Shown piece after piece: positions 28,922-38,442 of a stretch of DNA of 64,000 nt (position 1 is its first letter; every line of letters starts with the position of its first letter). The notes beneath the pieces were generated by a model. It was not told the origin of the DNA. It saw only the letters and a list, made by a program, of their open reading frames with translations, and made no database searches. Made by a program: the position numbers and the translations under genes. The stretch is from Skermanella sp. TT6 (GTDB taxonomy: Bacteria; Pseudomonadota; Alphaproteobacteria; Azospirillales; Azospirillaceae). Location: assembly GCF_016653635.2 (NCBI RefSeq), contig NZ_CP067421.1, forward strand, positions 186,001 through 250,000, in the 5' to 3' direction.

Positions 28922-28978
28922 TCGTCATAGTATGATCCGGGTCGGCATTGCTGGCTCGGATCATGCTCACCTGGGATA

Positions 28979-29183
28979 TTATTCAATATGCCTCCACGTA
29001 ATCCGGCGACGAGCCGCGTTGATCGCCGATCGACTGACGCCTAGCCGGGAGGCGAGATCCCCCGTCTTCATCGCACTGGCACGGACCATCCTGATGTCGT
29101 CTTCGGTCAGGCGAGCAGCGATGTTTTGCTCACCCGGTGCGCAGATCAGAGGGCGACCCCGTGAAAGCCCATCCTCGAGGCTG
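28979..29183 (-). pseudogene. HNH/homing-endonuclease-like protein, C-terminal fragment
   Basis: Reads in from the IS5 edge: SLEDGLSRGRPLICAPGEQN, then IAARLTEDDIRMVRASA, a helix-turn-helix-like GDLASRLGVSRSAINAARRR, and the closing TWRHIE. This LTEDD..IR..GVS..AI..RR.TW pattern is the DNA-binding tail found after HNH or NUMOD domains in phage and intron endonucleases. The catalytic half is missing, replaced by the IS5 element. Confidence 0.5.
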
Positions 29184-30271
29184 TGGTGCATAAATCGCGT
29201 TGGGACCAGACTTCCCCCCATGTGCTGGATCTCAGGCGACCTTCCGGGAGGCCGGCATGCCGAGGCTGGTCATGCGGTTGATCGCGGCGCAGGCGACCCT
29301 GGCCTCGACCTTCTGGGCGGACAGAGTCCGGGCGCGGAGGCTCCGCCGACCAGGACCTTGTACCTGTGGAAAGCGGTTTCCACGAGCGCGCGCTTGCCGT
29401 AGCCAGTCGCGGCCTGCCAGCCCATCCGGCCTTTCTCGGCAAGCACCTGGATGTGCCGGTCGCGCTGAGTGGGGTCGGTCTCTGCCGTGTCGCTCAGGAC
29501 CGCGGTTGATCTGGGTGGGATGACCACCGCGGCGTCGGGATGACGCTCGAGGACAGTCCGGTAGGTGGGATCGCCGTCATACGCGCCGTCAGCAAAGACA
29601 GTGGAGACCGGGCCGTCGATCTGATCGAGCAACGGGCCAACCTGGGAGGCATCGCCCTCGTCCGTGGTGGTCAGCTCGGCGGCCAGGATGTCACCGCTGT
29701 CCGGATCGATGGCAAGGTGCAGCCGGCGCCAGCTCCGGCGTGGCGTGCCGCCATGTTTCTCATGCCGCCACTCGCCCGCGCCGAAGATCTTCAAGCCGCT
29801 GGAGTCGATCACCACATCCACGGGTCCCTTCGGCTTCTTCAAGGCGGTCGTCAACGGCAGGCGGGCGCTGCGCCGAGCCAGTGTCGTATGGTCCGGCACC
29901 GGCAGGTCCAGGCCGAGCAGTTCGATGATGGAGCGCAGCAGCCCCTCGGTCTGGCGCCACGGCTGGCCCATCACCAGACGCAGCATGGCCGCGGTCTCGA
30001 TGACGATGTCCGAGTAAGCCGGCGGTCGACCACGTTGCCCGGTCGCCGCTGGCGCCCAGGCTTCCAGCGCCTCGGGCGTCACCCAGACCGTCAGGCTGCC
30101 GCGCTGCTGCAGGGCTCGGTCGTACTCCCGCCAATTCAAAACTCGGTACTTGGCTTTTGGAATCTTGTGACGGCGCGGTTCGTTGTGCTTGTACGGCATG
30201 CGGGCTCTCGGCAGCAGGGCGGCCTCTATACACCTGCCCGGGCCGGCCGTGCGATCCTGATTTACGCACCA
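29184..30271 (-). mobile_element. IS5-family element (different subgroup), no target duplication
   Basis: Ends share TGGTGC then A/G and TAAATC (29184 on the plus strand, 30271 on the minus strand). The left flank is an HNH-type fragment on the minus strand; the right flank is a mucR fragment on the plus strand. No matching flanks are seen, which implies a deletion or recombination at the element after insertion. Confidence 0.7.
29232..30199 (-). pseudogene. IS5-family transposase with a 3' frameshift
   Basis: From ATG 30199: MPYKHNEPRRHKIPKAKYRV, then RGSLTVWVTPEALEAWAP. The DDE core includes VDVVIDSSGLKIFGAGEW, TVFADGAYDGDPTY and ALVETAFHRYKVLVG. A frameshift near 29340 diverts the tail; the family ending RSLRARTLSAQKVEARVACA and then AINRMTSLGMPASRKVA is readable one frame over to the stop at 29232-29234. 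Since the break follows the catalytic Glu, some activity cannot be excluded. Confidence 0.78.
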
Positions 30272-30278
30272 AAGCCGG

Positions 30279-30437
30279 GTGAAGTGGAACCTGCCGGCGG
30301 ACTACCCGATGGTCGCTCCGGCCTATGCTGAGAAACGCAGCGAGTTCGCCAAGGCCATCGGTTTGGGCAAGCACCGGTCTGCGCCTGAAGCCGAGACGGC
30401 CCCGGTTCAGCGCTCACGACGTCGGGCAGCGGCCTAA
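30279..30437 (+). pseudogene. mucR: MucR/Ros-family regulator, C-terminal fragment
   Basis: The frame [20 protein letters not shown], then [11 protein letters not shown] and a basic tail ending RSRRRAAA, is the conserved C-terminal end of the Ros/MucR zinc-finger regulators of alphaproteobacteria (after the C2H2-like finger and the MTP..YR.KW motif). The zinc-finger part is lost at the IS5 edge (30271). Such regulators control exopolysaccharide and other surface functions. Confidence 0.75.
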
Positions 30438-30815
30438 TCTTCGCGGCAGGTAGGAGTGCAGGGGGCGCTCCCACCTGGCCTTTGAGTTCAAGGCTCCAGG
30501 CCAGATTTCTAAGGGCATCACGGCGGAATAATGCATTTTATCGAAGACATTGTCTGGATGCGATACTTCCTTAACGCTGTAGACGGTCAGCTGGGCAACG
30601 ATTTTTAGTGCGCTCTTCGTCGGTGACCCGCCACCACGGGTGGTTGGGAGGCGAGGAGTGGTCGCGACAATCCTCGGCGCCGCGCCTGCGCCATTTGCGG
30701 ATGGTCTCGGTGCTGACGCCGTAGCGCTTGGCAAGTTCGCCGGAGGGTTCAGCGAACGAAGGATTTCGGCACGCACGGCCGGTGTGGTTCTGGCATTGGG
30801 ATGGATCTGATACAT
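30438..30815 (-). pseudogene. IS481-like transposase remnant, internally deleted
   Basis: From ATG 30815: MYQIHPNARTTPAVRAEIL, the standard IS481 N-terminus. After a frameshift the helix-turn-helix EPSGELAKRYGVSTETIRKW is readable in the next frame, then GAEDCRDHS. Around 30600 the text jumps to KEVSHPDN, a piece of the family's C-terminus, so the DDE core is deleted. Outer ends of the element were not found with confidence. Confidence 0.65.
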
Positions 30816-31095
30816 GGGCAGGCCTCCATGGATCGTTCGACCTCCACCGTTTACCGATGATCAGGGTATTCTAGACTGCGGTGGGACCTCAAGCCTGGCC
30901 CTGGCGAGCCCCCGCCGCTAGCGCGGCGGCTGCCGGCTTGACCGCCCACCGCCGTTTGGAAGATCTGGCTCTTCATCGGCTGCGACGGACCGGACTGGCT
31001 GGTGCTCCCGCGCGCCCAGCGGGCCGGCGAAGTGCCAGGCATAAGCCTCTATCACCCAACATACTTGATCCCTACAACGTTGCGCCGTCAGACAA
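30816..31095. other. intergenic region with GC-rich hairpin
   Basis: CCGCCGC, a TAG spacer and GCGGCGG-type sequence at about 30908-30926 form a strong GC hairpin without a T run. It may end transcription of the kinase/phosphatase gene that stops at 31096 on the minus strand, or be an extragenic repeat. No gene is supported. Confidence 0.35.
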
Positions 31096-32802
31096 CTAGA
31101 GGGCGGAAAACAGCAGTGTCAATGCAAGGACCAGCGAGACGGTCTGCCAGAACCGCACGGGGTTCCGGTCGTAAAGCGGCGGCTTGCGCAGGCTGACAGG
31201 GCTACCGCGCGCCAGTCCGCTTTCCAGCTCCGAGGCGAATTCGATCGCGTCGGCAACGCGGTCCCGGCGATCCACGGCCACTGCCCGGTCCAGGACGGCG
31301 TCGAGCCAGCCCGGCAGGTCGGGCCGGTAGCGTGACAGGGGCGCCGGCTTGCCGAAGCGCGGCCGGCTGAATGGCTCGACCTCGCCATAGGGGTAGTGGT
31401 TGCTGAAGGCCCGGTAGACGGTGATGCCCAGGGCATAGACGTCGCTCAACTCGTCGCCGGCCTGGCCGGCGAGCAGTTCCGGGGCCATGTAGCTGGGCGT
31501 CCCGGGAATGTCGGCGGCCGGGAAATCCTCGATCCGGGGCAGGCGCACCACCCCCAGGTCGATCAACCTCAAACCGCCCCGCGGTTCCAGGATCACGTTG
31601 TCCGGCTTGATGTCGCGGTGGATGATGCCGGCACGGTGAAGTGCAGCGACCGCCTTGCAAAGCTTGATGGCGATCTCGACACCGTCGCGCAAGTTCAGCC
31701 GTGGCTTGCGGCCCAGCCGTTTCTCCAGCGTCTCGCCCTCGTAGAAGGGCATGGTGGAATAAAGGCAGGTCTGGCGCTCCGCCGGCACCTCGATCACCTC
31801 GCCGATCCAGGGGCTATGGATGCGCGCCGACACCCAGGCCTCGCGCAGGAAGGCGGAGTGGTGGGTGGCATCGGTCGCGACCATGGGCTGCGGAAACTTC
31901 ACCACGACCCAGCGGTCGCCGTTGGCGGTGTCGGCGGCCTTGAACAGGCGGCTGTAGCGCCCGTCCGACAGAACGCTGTCCAACCGGAAGCCGTCGACTG
32001 TATCTCCCGTCCTGGGCACCGGATCGCGGATCGGCAGGGCGGCGATAGCCGATTCAAGGTCGGCATGCTCCGCCGGAGGCAGGCTGATGACGTCGATGAC
32101 CAGGGCCGTGATGTTGTCGGTGCTGCCGGCCTGGAAGGCGGAGGCGACGATCTCCCGCGCCGCCTCCTCCGGCGCCAGGCCCCTTATCAGCAGGTCGCGG
32201 ATGCGGCGGTCTCCCAGGGTGCCGTGGACCCCGTCCGAGCACAGCAGTAAGCGGTCGTGCGGCTTCAATGTCTCGGCCGAATAGTCGAGCCTGACCGACG
32301 GCTCGATTCCGATCGCCCGGAACAGCACGTGCCTCAGGTCCGGATGCTTGAGCGTGTGGTCCTCCGTCAGGCGCACTAGGTCGTCGCCGCTCAAGCGGTA
32401 GGCACGACTGTCGCCGACATGGAGGACATGGGCCTTCCTGCCGAGCAGGATCAGCGACGTGAAGGTGCAGGACGCATTCTCCAACATCGCGTCGGTCCGG
32501 CCGAGTTGGTGTATCCACCGGTTGAAGGCGTCGATCGACGCTGCGGCGGCGTGATGAACGCCGACCGTCGCCGGCTGGGCATAGTAGCCATCGATGAAAG
32601 TCCTGACCGCCAACTCCGCCGCGACGCGCCCGCCCTTGGCGCCGCCGACACCGTCGGCCACCGCCGCGACGATCCCCTGCCGAATGCGCTGGAGCGCGGT
32701 TCCCTCGTAAAGACCGGCGTAATCCTCGTTCCGCGGGCGCCGGCCCTGTTCCGAAGCGATGCCGAACCGGATCTGGATGCCCTTGGAGCGAACCTCATTC
32801 AT
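31096..32802 (-). CDS. PP2C phosphatase / serine-threonine kinase fusion with C-terminal membrane anchor
   Basis: About 568 aa with two signalling domains. N-terminal PP2C phosphatase: RPRNEDYAG, VAAVADGVGGAKGG, HVGDSRAYRL, LLCSDGVHGTL and STDNITALVID (metal-binding Asp residues present). C-terminal Hanks kinase: WVVVKF (ATP Lys), AGIIHRDIKPDNVIL (catalytic loop), DLG in LIDLGVVRLP in place of DFG, and GTPSYMAPELL. A last hydrophobic segment (WQTVSLVLALTLLFSAL) anchors it in the membrane. GTG 32817 is an alternative start. The same kinase/phosphatase type is found next to nitrate assimilation genes in other proteobacteria, so it may control this pathway, but its targets are unknown. It follows the YbiB-like gene by 21 nt and is probably cotranscribed with it. 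Confidence 0.85.
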   Translation of the reverse strand: MNEVRSKGIQIRFGIASEQGRRPRNEDYAGLYEGTALQRIRQGIVAAVADGVGGAKGGRVAAELAVRTFIDGYYAQPATVGVHHAAAASIDAFNRWIHQLGRTDAMLENASCTFTSLILLGRKAHVLHVGDSRAYRLSGDDLVRLTEDHTLKHPDLRHVLFRAIGIEPSVRLDYSAETLKPHDRLLLCSDGVHGTLGDRRIRDLLIRGLAPEEAAREIVASAFQAGSTDNITALVIDVISLPPAEHADLESAIAALPIRDPVPRTGDTVDGFRLDSVLSDGRYSRLFKAADTANGDRWVVVKFPQPMVATDATHHSAFLREAWVSARIHSPWIGEVIEVPAERQTCLYSTMPFYEGETLEKRLGRKPRLNLRDGVEIAIKLCKAVAALHRAGIIHRDIKPDNVILEPRGGLRLIDLGVVRLPRIEDFPAADIPGTPSYMAPELLAGQAGDELSDVYALGITVYRAFSNHYPYGEVEPFSRPRFGKPAPLSRYRPDLPGWLDAVLDRAVAVDRRDRVADAIEFASELESGLARGSPVSLRKPPLYDRNPVRFWQTVSLVLALTLLFSAL

Positions 32803-32823
32803 GCCGATGGAATCCACGCGCCG

Positions 32824-33831
32824 TCAGGCGCGGAACCGGCCCGGAGACCGCGACCGCCACAGCCGCTCGGCCATTGCCTCGGCCTCCTCGATCAATGAGG
32901 CTCGGCCAACGGCCCTCAGGCCCACGGCTGCGGTCGCGATGACCGCCTGCTCGGCGACCGGGTTGTCCAACTCCCCCGCCCACAGCAGGGCGGGGTGGCG
33001 TGGATCCAGGTCCTCGGCACGCCACTGGTAGGTCGTTTCCATCCGTTCCGCGAGCCGGGGCGCCCAGAATTCCTCCGCCGCCTGGCCGTCCTCGACGGTC
33101 GCGACCACGCACTCCTTCAGGGGGGAGCGTTGCGCCTCGCCGCCGATGCCCTTGAAGATGGCGGCGCAGGGCTGGCCTAGGCGGATCGCGATCTCCTGGT
33201 GCAGCGGGCGGTAGGGCGGATGGAACACGCTCTGGATCTGGGCAGGGGCGTCCAGCGGGTTGATGTCGCGGGCGAAGGTGTTGACCGCGGTCCGCACGCC
33301 CAGCAGCGGGCGGAGTTGGAACAGCCGTTCCAGGTCGGGACAGAAACCCTGCAGCCTGATATAGGCGAAATTGCTGTTCCGCAGTTCGGCCGCCGCTTGG
33401 GTCAGGGATCCACAGGGATGGATGCCCAGCTGGGCGAGCGCAGCGGGGGTCGGGGCGTACCCTTCCGACCCGCCGTCGATGCCCTGCATCAGCACCTTGA
33501 TGCCCTCTGCCGCCAGCAGCAGCGCCGACAGCACAAACCAGGGCTGCTGTCGGTGCCGGTCGGCGTAGGAGGGCCAGCCCAGGTCGGGAACGATCGGGTC
33601 GTCGGGCCGGGCGAGCACCGACTTCGCCGCCCTGACGAATCCGGCAAGCTCCGCTCCCGTCTCTTCCTTGCGCCTCAGCAGCAGAAGGAAGGCGCCGAGC
33701 TGGATGGGATCGACCTCGCCGCGCAGGACCATCGTCATGGCCGTTTCGGGCTCGTGCTCCTCCAGGTCGCGGAACAGCTTCGGTCCCTTGCCCAAAGCCC
33801 TCGTATATTCGGCGAACGGATGTTCCTGCAT
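32824..33831 (-). CDS. ybiB: TrpD2/YbiB-like protein (anthranilate phosphoribosyltransferase fold)
   Basis: 335 aa of the nucleoside phosphorylase/phosphoribosyltransferase class III fold. It opens with the helical domain (FAEYTRALGKGPKLFRDLEE, then LRGEVDPIQLGAFLLLLRRKEE) and the second domain contains GIDGGSEGYAPTPAALAQLG, where TrpD has its PRPP loop. Members of this subfamily (E. coli YbiB) bind nucleic acid rather than making tryptophan, so the 'glycosyltransferase' label is structural. It heads a two-gene minus-strand unit with the kinase/phosphatase, divergent from the small gene at 34062. Confidence 0.8.
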   Translation of the reverse strand: MQEHPFAEYTRALGKGPKLFRDLEEHEPETAMTMVLRGEVDPIQLGAFLLLLRRKEETGAELAGFVRAAKSVLARPDDPIVPDLGWPSYADRHRQQPWFVLSALLLAAEGIKVLMQGIDGGSEGYAPTPAALAQLGIHPCGSLTQAAAELRNSNFAYIRLQGFCPDLERLFQLRPLLGVRTAVNTFARDINPLDAPAQIQSVFHPPYRPLHQEIAIRLGQPCAAIFKGIGGEAQRSPLKECVVATVEDGQAAEEFWAPRLAERMETTYQWRAEDLDPRHPALLWAGELDNPVAEQAVIATAAVGLRAVGRASLIEEAEAMAERLWRSRSPGRFRA

Positions 33832-34061
33832 GATCGGTGACTTTCCCCGATTTTCATCAACGATATTCTAGCGGACATGCTGGTGCGGTGCAGCATCTTG
33901 TTCCATGAGACATCGGTGGCTTCGCTTTGCTCCGCATTGCATGTGAATGCCGGCGCTACCGTCCGCGGTAGTAGCGGTCAAGTGGTAGGAACGAGCGTGA
34001 CCGCAACTCCGTTCCAGAGTCTCAACCTGATTTTGCACCGACATCATCAAGGAAATACCCC

Positions 34062-34244
34062 ATGGCCAAGGACAACCAGGGGCAAGCCCGAAAGATGGAG
34101 ATCGATGGCATGCAGAAGGCGAAGCGGCTGAACCACAATGCCGTCGCTAATACAGCGCCTGACAGCAATGATGCCAGCCGCAACGATCCCGAATTGACCT
34201 CTCCGGCAATCGGCGTGCCGAAATCGCCCGGATCCCACAGCTGA
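34062..34244 (+). CDS. small hydrophilic protein, paralogue of the gene at 59292
   Basis: 60 aa, very polar, no membrane span: MAKDNQGQARKMEIDGMQKA then KRLNHNAVANTAPDSND and a Ser/Pro tail. It matches the start of the 85-aa protein at 59292 (MAEDNEDQAREMALEG) and its later MEEAKRLDHDAIADIA segment, with about 25 residues missing between. AAGGAAATACCCC precedes the ATG. It is probably intrinsically disordered; function unknown. Confidence 0.55.
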   Translation: MAKDNQGQARKMEIDGMQKAKRLNHNAVANTAPDSNDASRNDPELTSPAIGVPKSPGSHS

Positions 34245-34365
34245 GCACCGGGAGGGCTAAACATCGGGGCTGTCGCCCAAGATCTATTCAGACTGCCATG
34301 ATGACAGCAGGTTGAGCAGATATTGGGCAATTATCGTTTCCGACGCGCCTTAATTCCATTCAGTG

Positions 34366-34401
34366 ACCGACGCCGACCAGCCACACCTGTCCGGCGTCGG
34401 T
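34366..34401. other. perfect 10-bp hairpin downstream of the small gene
   Basis: ACCGACGCCG (34366-34375) pairs with CGGCGTCGGT (34392-34401) around a 16-nt loop. No T run follows. It lies between the gene ending at 34244 and the RpoN promoter at 34533, so it could stop read-through into the nitrate operon. Confidence 0.45.
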
Positions 34402-34532
34402 GATTTCAAGCACCTTCTCTAAATCGGAAGATCGTTGAGTGCCTCTTAATTGGGTAAGAGCGGGCGGTTCCGCAGCAATGAAGTTATAGATCTTCATCTG
34501 TGAAAGATGTTCGCATGACACCAACGTGACAG

Positions 34533-34548
34533 TTGGCACATAAATTGC
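34533..34548 (+). promoter_or_regulatory. RpoN (sigma-54) promoter of the nitrate assimilation operon
   Basis: TTGGCACATAAATTGC fits the sigma-54 consensus TGGCAC-N5-TTGC, with GG and GC ten bases apart as required. Transcription would begin about 12 nt later, near 34560, leaving a 100-nt leader before narK. A RpoN promoter implies an enhancer-binding activator, most likely NtrC under nitrogen limitation. A clear NtrC site was not found by eye. Confidence 0.75.
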
Positions 34549-34558
34549 GATGCCATTT

Positions 34559-34661
34559 CCCCGGATGGATGAAGATATAAGCATAAAATCGAAAGATTAA
34601 TTTTATGTTTTCTCGGCTGAGTTGGGTCGCAGCCGCAGAAAAATCCGGGGAAAGGAGCTCC
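34559..34661 (+). promoter_or_regulatory. structured leader RNA of the nitrate operon
   Basis: Three nested pairings lie in about 100 nt. CATAAAAT (34582-34589) pairs with ATTTTATG (34600-34607). CGGCTG (34614-34619) pairs with CAGCCG (34630-34635). The outer CCCCGGAT (34559-34566) pairs with ATCCGGGG (34643-34650), which directly abuts the ribosome site AAAGGAG (34651-34657). Nitrate operons elsewhere are often controlled by leader hairpins bound by ANTAR proteins (NasR, NasT). Whether this is such a target is inference. Confidence 0.5.
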
Positions 34662-35873
34662 ATGCACTCTAGTTTCTGGAAGGCGGGTCATCCACCGACC
34701 CTGTTCGCCGCGTTCCTGTATTTCGATGTCAGCTTCATGGTATGGGTGCTGCTGGGGCCGCTCGGCGTCCAGATTTCCGAAACCCTCGCGCTCAGCCCGG
34801 CCCAGAAGGGCCTGATGGTGGCCACCCCCGTACTGGCCGGAGCGTTCCTGCGCGTCGTGCTAGGCCTGATGGTCGACCGGATCGGCCCGAAGCTGACCGG
34901 CATCATCGGCCAGCTGCTGGTGATCGGGGCGCTCGGCGCCGCATGGCTGGTCCAACTGTCCGCCCTGTGGCAGGTGATGCTGCTGGCCGTGTTCCTCGGC
35001 GTCGCCGGCGCCTCCTTCGCCGTGGCCCTGCCGCTGGCGTCGCGCTGGTACCCGCCCGAGCACCAGGGAACCGCGCTGGGCATCGCCGGCGCCGGCAACT
35101 CCGGCACTGTCTTCGCGGCCCTGTTCGCACCGACGCTGGCCGTCTGGTACGGCTGGAACAGCGTCTTCGGGCTGGCCCTCATTCCGCTGGGCATCGCCTT
35201 CGTGGCCTTCCTCGTCATGGCGAAGGACAGCCCGGATGCCCCGCCGCCCAAGTCCCTGAAGGAATATCTGGCGGTGCTCCGGGAGGTCGACGCCTGGTGG
35301 TTCATGTTCTTCTACAGTGTGACCTTCGGTGGCTTCGTCGGCCTCGCGTCCTCCCTGACCATCTACTTCAACGACCTCTACGGGCTGGGCGCCGTGGAAG
35401 CGGGCTACTTCACGGCGGCCTGTGTCTTCCTGGGGTCGGTGATGCGGCCGGTGGGCGGCTATCTCGCCGACCGGATCGGCGGTATCCGGTCGCTCAGCAT
35501 CATGTATGCCATCGCGGCGGCTTTCCTGATCATCGTCAGCTTCGGCCTGCCCAATGCCTGGCTCGCGCTGATCGCCTTCGGATGCGCCATGCAGGCCCTG
35601 GGTATGGGCAACGGCGCCGTGTTCCAGCTCGTCCCCCAGCGTTTCCGGCGGGAGATCGGCGTCATGACCGGGATGGTCGGCATGTCCGGGGGCATCGGCG
35701 GGTTCTATCTGGCATCGAGCCTGGGCCTGTCGAAGCAGTGGTTCGGCGACTACCAGGCGGGATTCCTGGTGTTCGCTCTGCTGGCGGTGGTGGCTCTGCT
35801 CGGCCTGTCCGGCGTTAAGAGGCGGTGGCGGACGACCTGGGGTGCCGCCCACATGACCGCCGCCAAGGTCTGA
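34662..35873 (+). CDS. narK: nitrate/nitrite transporter (NarK/NrtP family, MFS)
   Basis: 403-aa inner-membrane carrier of the major facilitator superfamily with about 12 spans, which brings nitrate into the cytoplasm for NasA. Both nitrate signature regions are present: GIAGAGNSGTVFAALFAP in span 5 and GMSGGIGGFYLASSLG in span 11, plus the MFS loop GLMVDRIGPK. ATG 34662 follows AAAGGAG by 4 nt; an in-frame ATG at 34605 would add 19 residues before the membrane domain and lacks a ribosome site. The nasA start follows 4 nt after the stop. Confidence 0.92.
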   Translation: MHSSFWKAGHPPTLFAAFLYFDVSFMVWVLLGPLGVQISETLALSPAQKGLMVATPVLAGAFLRVVLGLMVDRIGPKLTGIIGQLLVIGALGAAWLVQLSALWQVMLLAVFLGVAGASFAVALPLASRWYPPEHQGTALGIAGAGNSGTVFAALFAPTLAVWYGWNSVFGLALIPLGIAFVAFLVMAKDSPDAPPPKSLKEYLAVLREVDAWWFMFFYSVTFGGFVGLASSLTIYFNDLYGLGAVEAGYFTAACVFLGSVMRPVGGYLADRIGGIRSLSIMYAIAAAFLIIVSFGLPNAWLALIAFGCAMQALGMGNGAVFQLVPQRFRREIGVMTGMVGMSGGIGGFYLASSLGLSKQWFGDYQAGFLVFALLAVVALLGLSGVKRRWRTTWGAAHMTAAKV

Positions 35874-35877
35874 CGGC

Positions 35878-38010
<2,133 letters not shown>

Positions 38011-38052
38011 ACAACACCCCTCACACCCACTGAACCACGGGAGAAACCGGAC

Positions 38053-38403
38053 ATGATGGATTCGACCCCACGCTTCCTCAACGGCGTGTTCGACTTCGAG
38101 GGGCGCGGCCTGTCGCGGCCGGCGGAGCTGGACCCGGCGCTGGCCTACACGGTCCCGGCGGACAAGCGCGCCCAGCTGATCTACCTCCGCGCCGGAAACT
38201 CGCTGAACGAACTGGTCTACCTGGTGCTGACCAAGGACGGCGCGCCGATGCGCTATTTCCCCATCGGCGCCAAGGACGCGGTCCATGTGCCTCTGGCCGT
38301 GGTCGAGGACCTGTTCCCGGAAACCAGGGTGGAGGTCTTCCTCGCGGCGCCCGAGGGCCAGGCCGGCACGCTGGTGCTCGACATCGGCCTGATCGAGATC
38401 TGA
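38053..38403 (+). CDS. conserved small protein in the nitrate operon, function unknown
   Basis: 116 aa, no cysteine, no membrane span, predicted mixed alpha/beta: FLNGVFDFEGRGLSRPAELD, KRAQLIYLRAGNSLNELVYL and VEDLFPETRVEVFLAAPEG. It sits between nasA and nirB with 42- and 39-nt gaps and its own GGGAGA ribosome site. The position suggests a role in assembling or regulating the nitrate or nitrite reductase (chaperone, scaffold). That role is inference from context; I recognise no named family. Confidence 0.7.
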   Translation: MMDSTPRFLNGVFDFEGRGLSRPAELDPALAYTVPADKRAQLIYLRAGNSLNELVYLVLTKDGAPMRYFPIGAKDAVHVPLAVVEDLFPETRVEVFLAAPEGQAGTLVLDIGLIEI

Positions 38404-38442
38404 CGGTTTCTCCCTTTGCTGCCATCTTCCCAGGAGAGAGCC

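Noticed and set aside
34360-34497. 45-codon minus-strand frame ending VLEITDAGQVWLVGVGH
   Set aside because: Protein-like ending but no ribosome site, and it covers the hairpin just upstream of the nitrate RpoN promoter.
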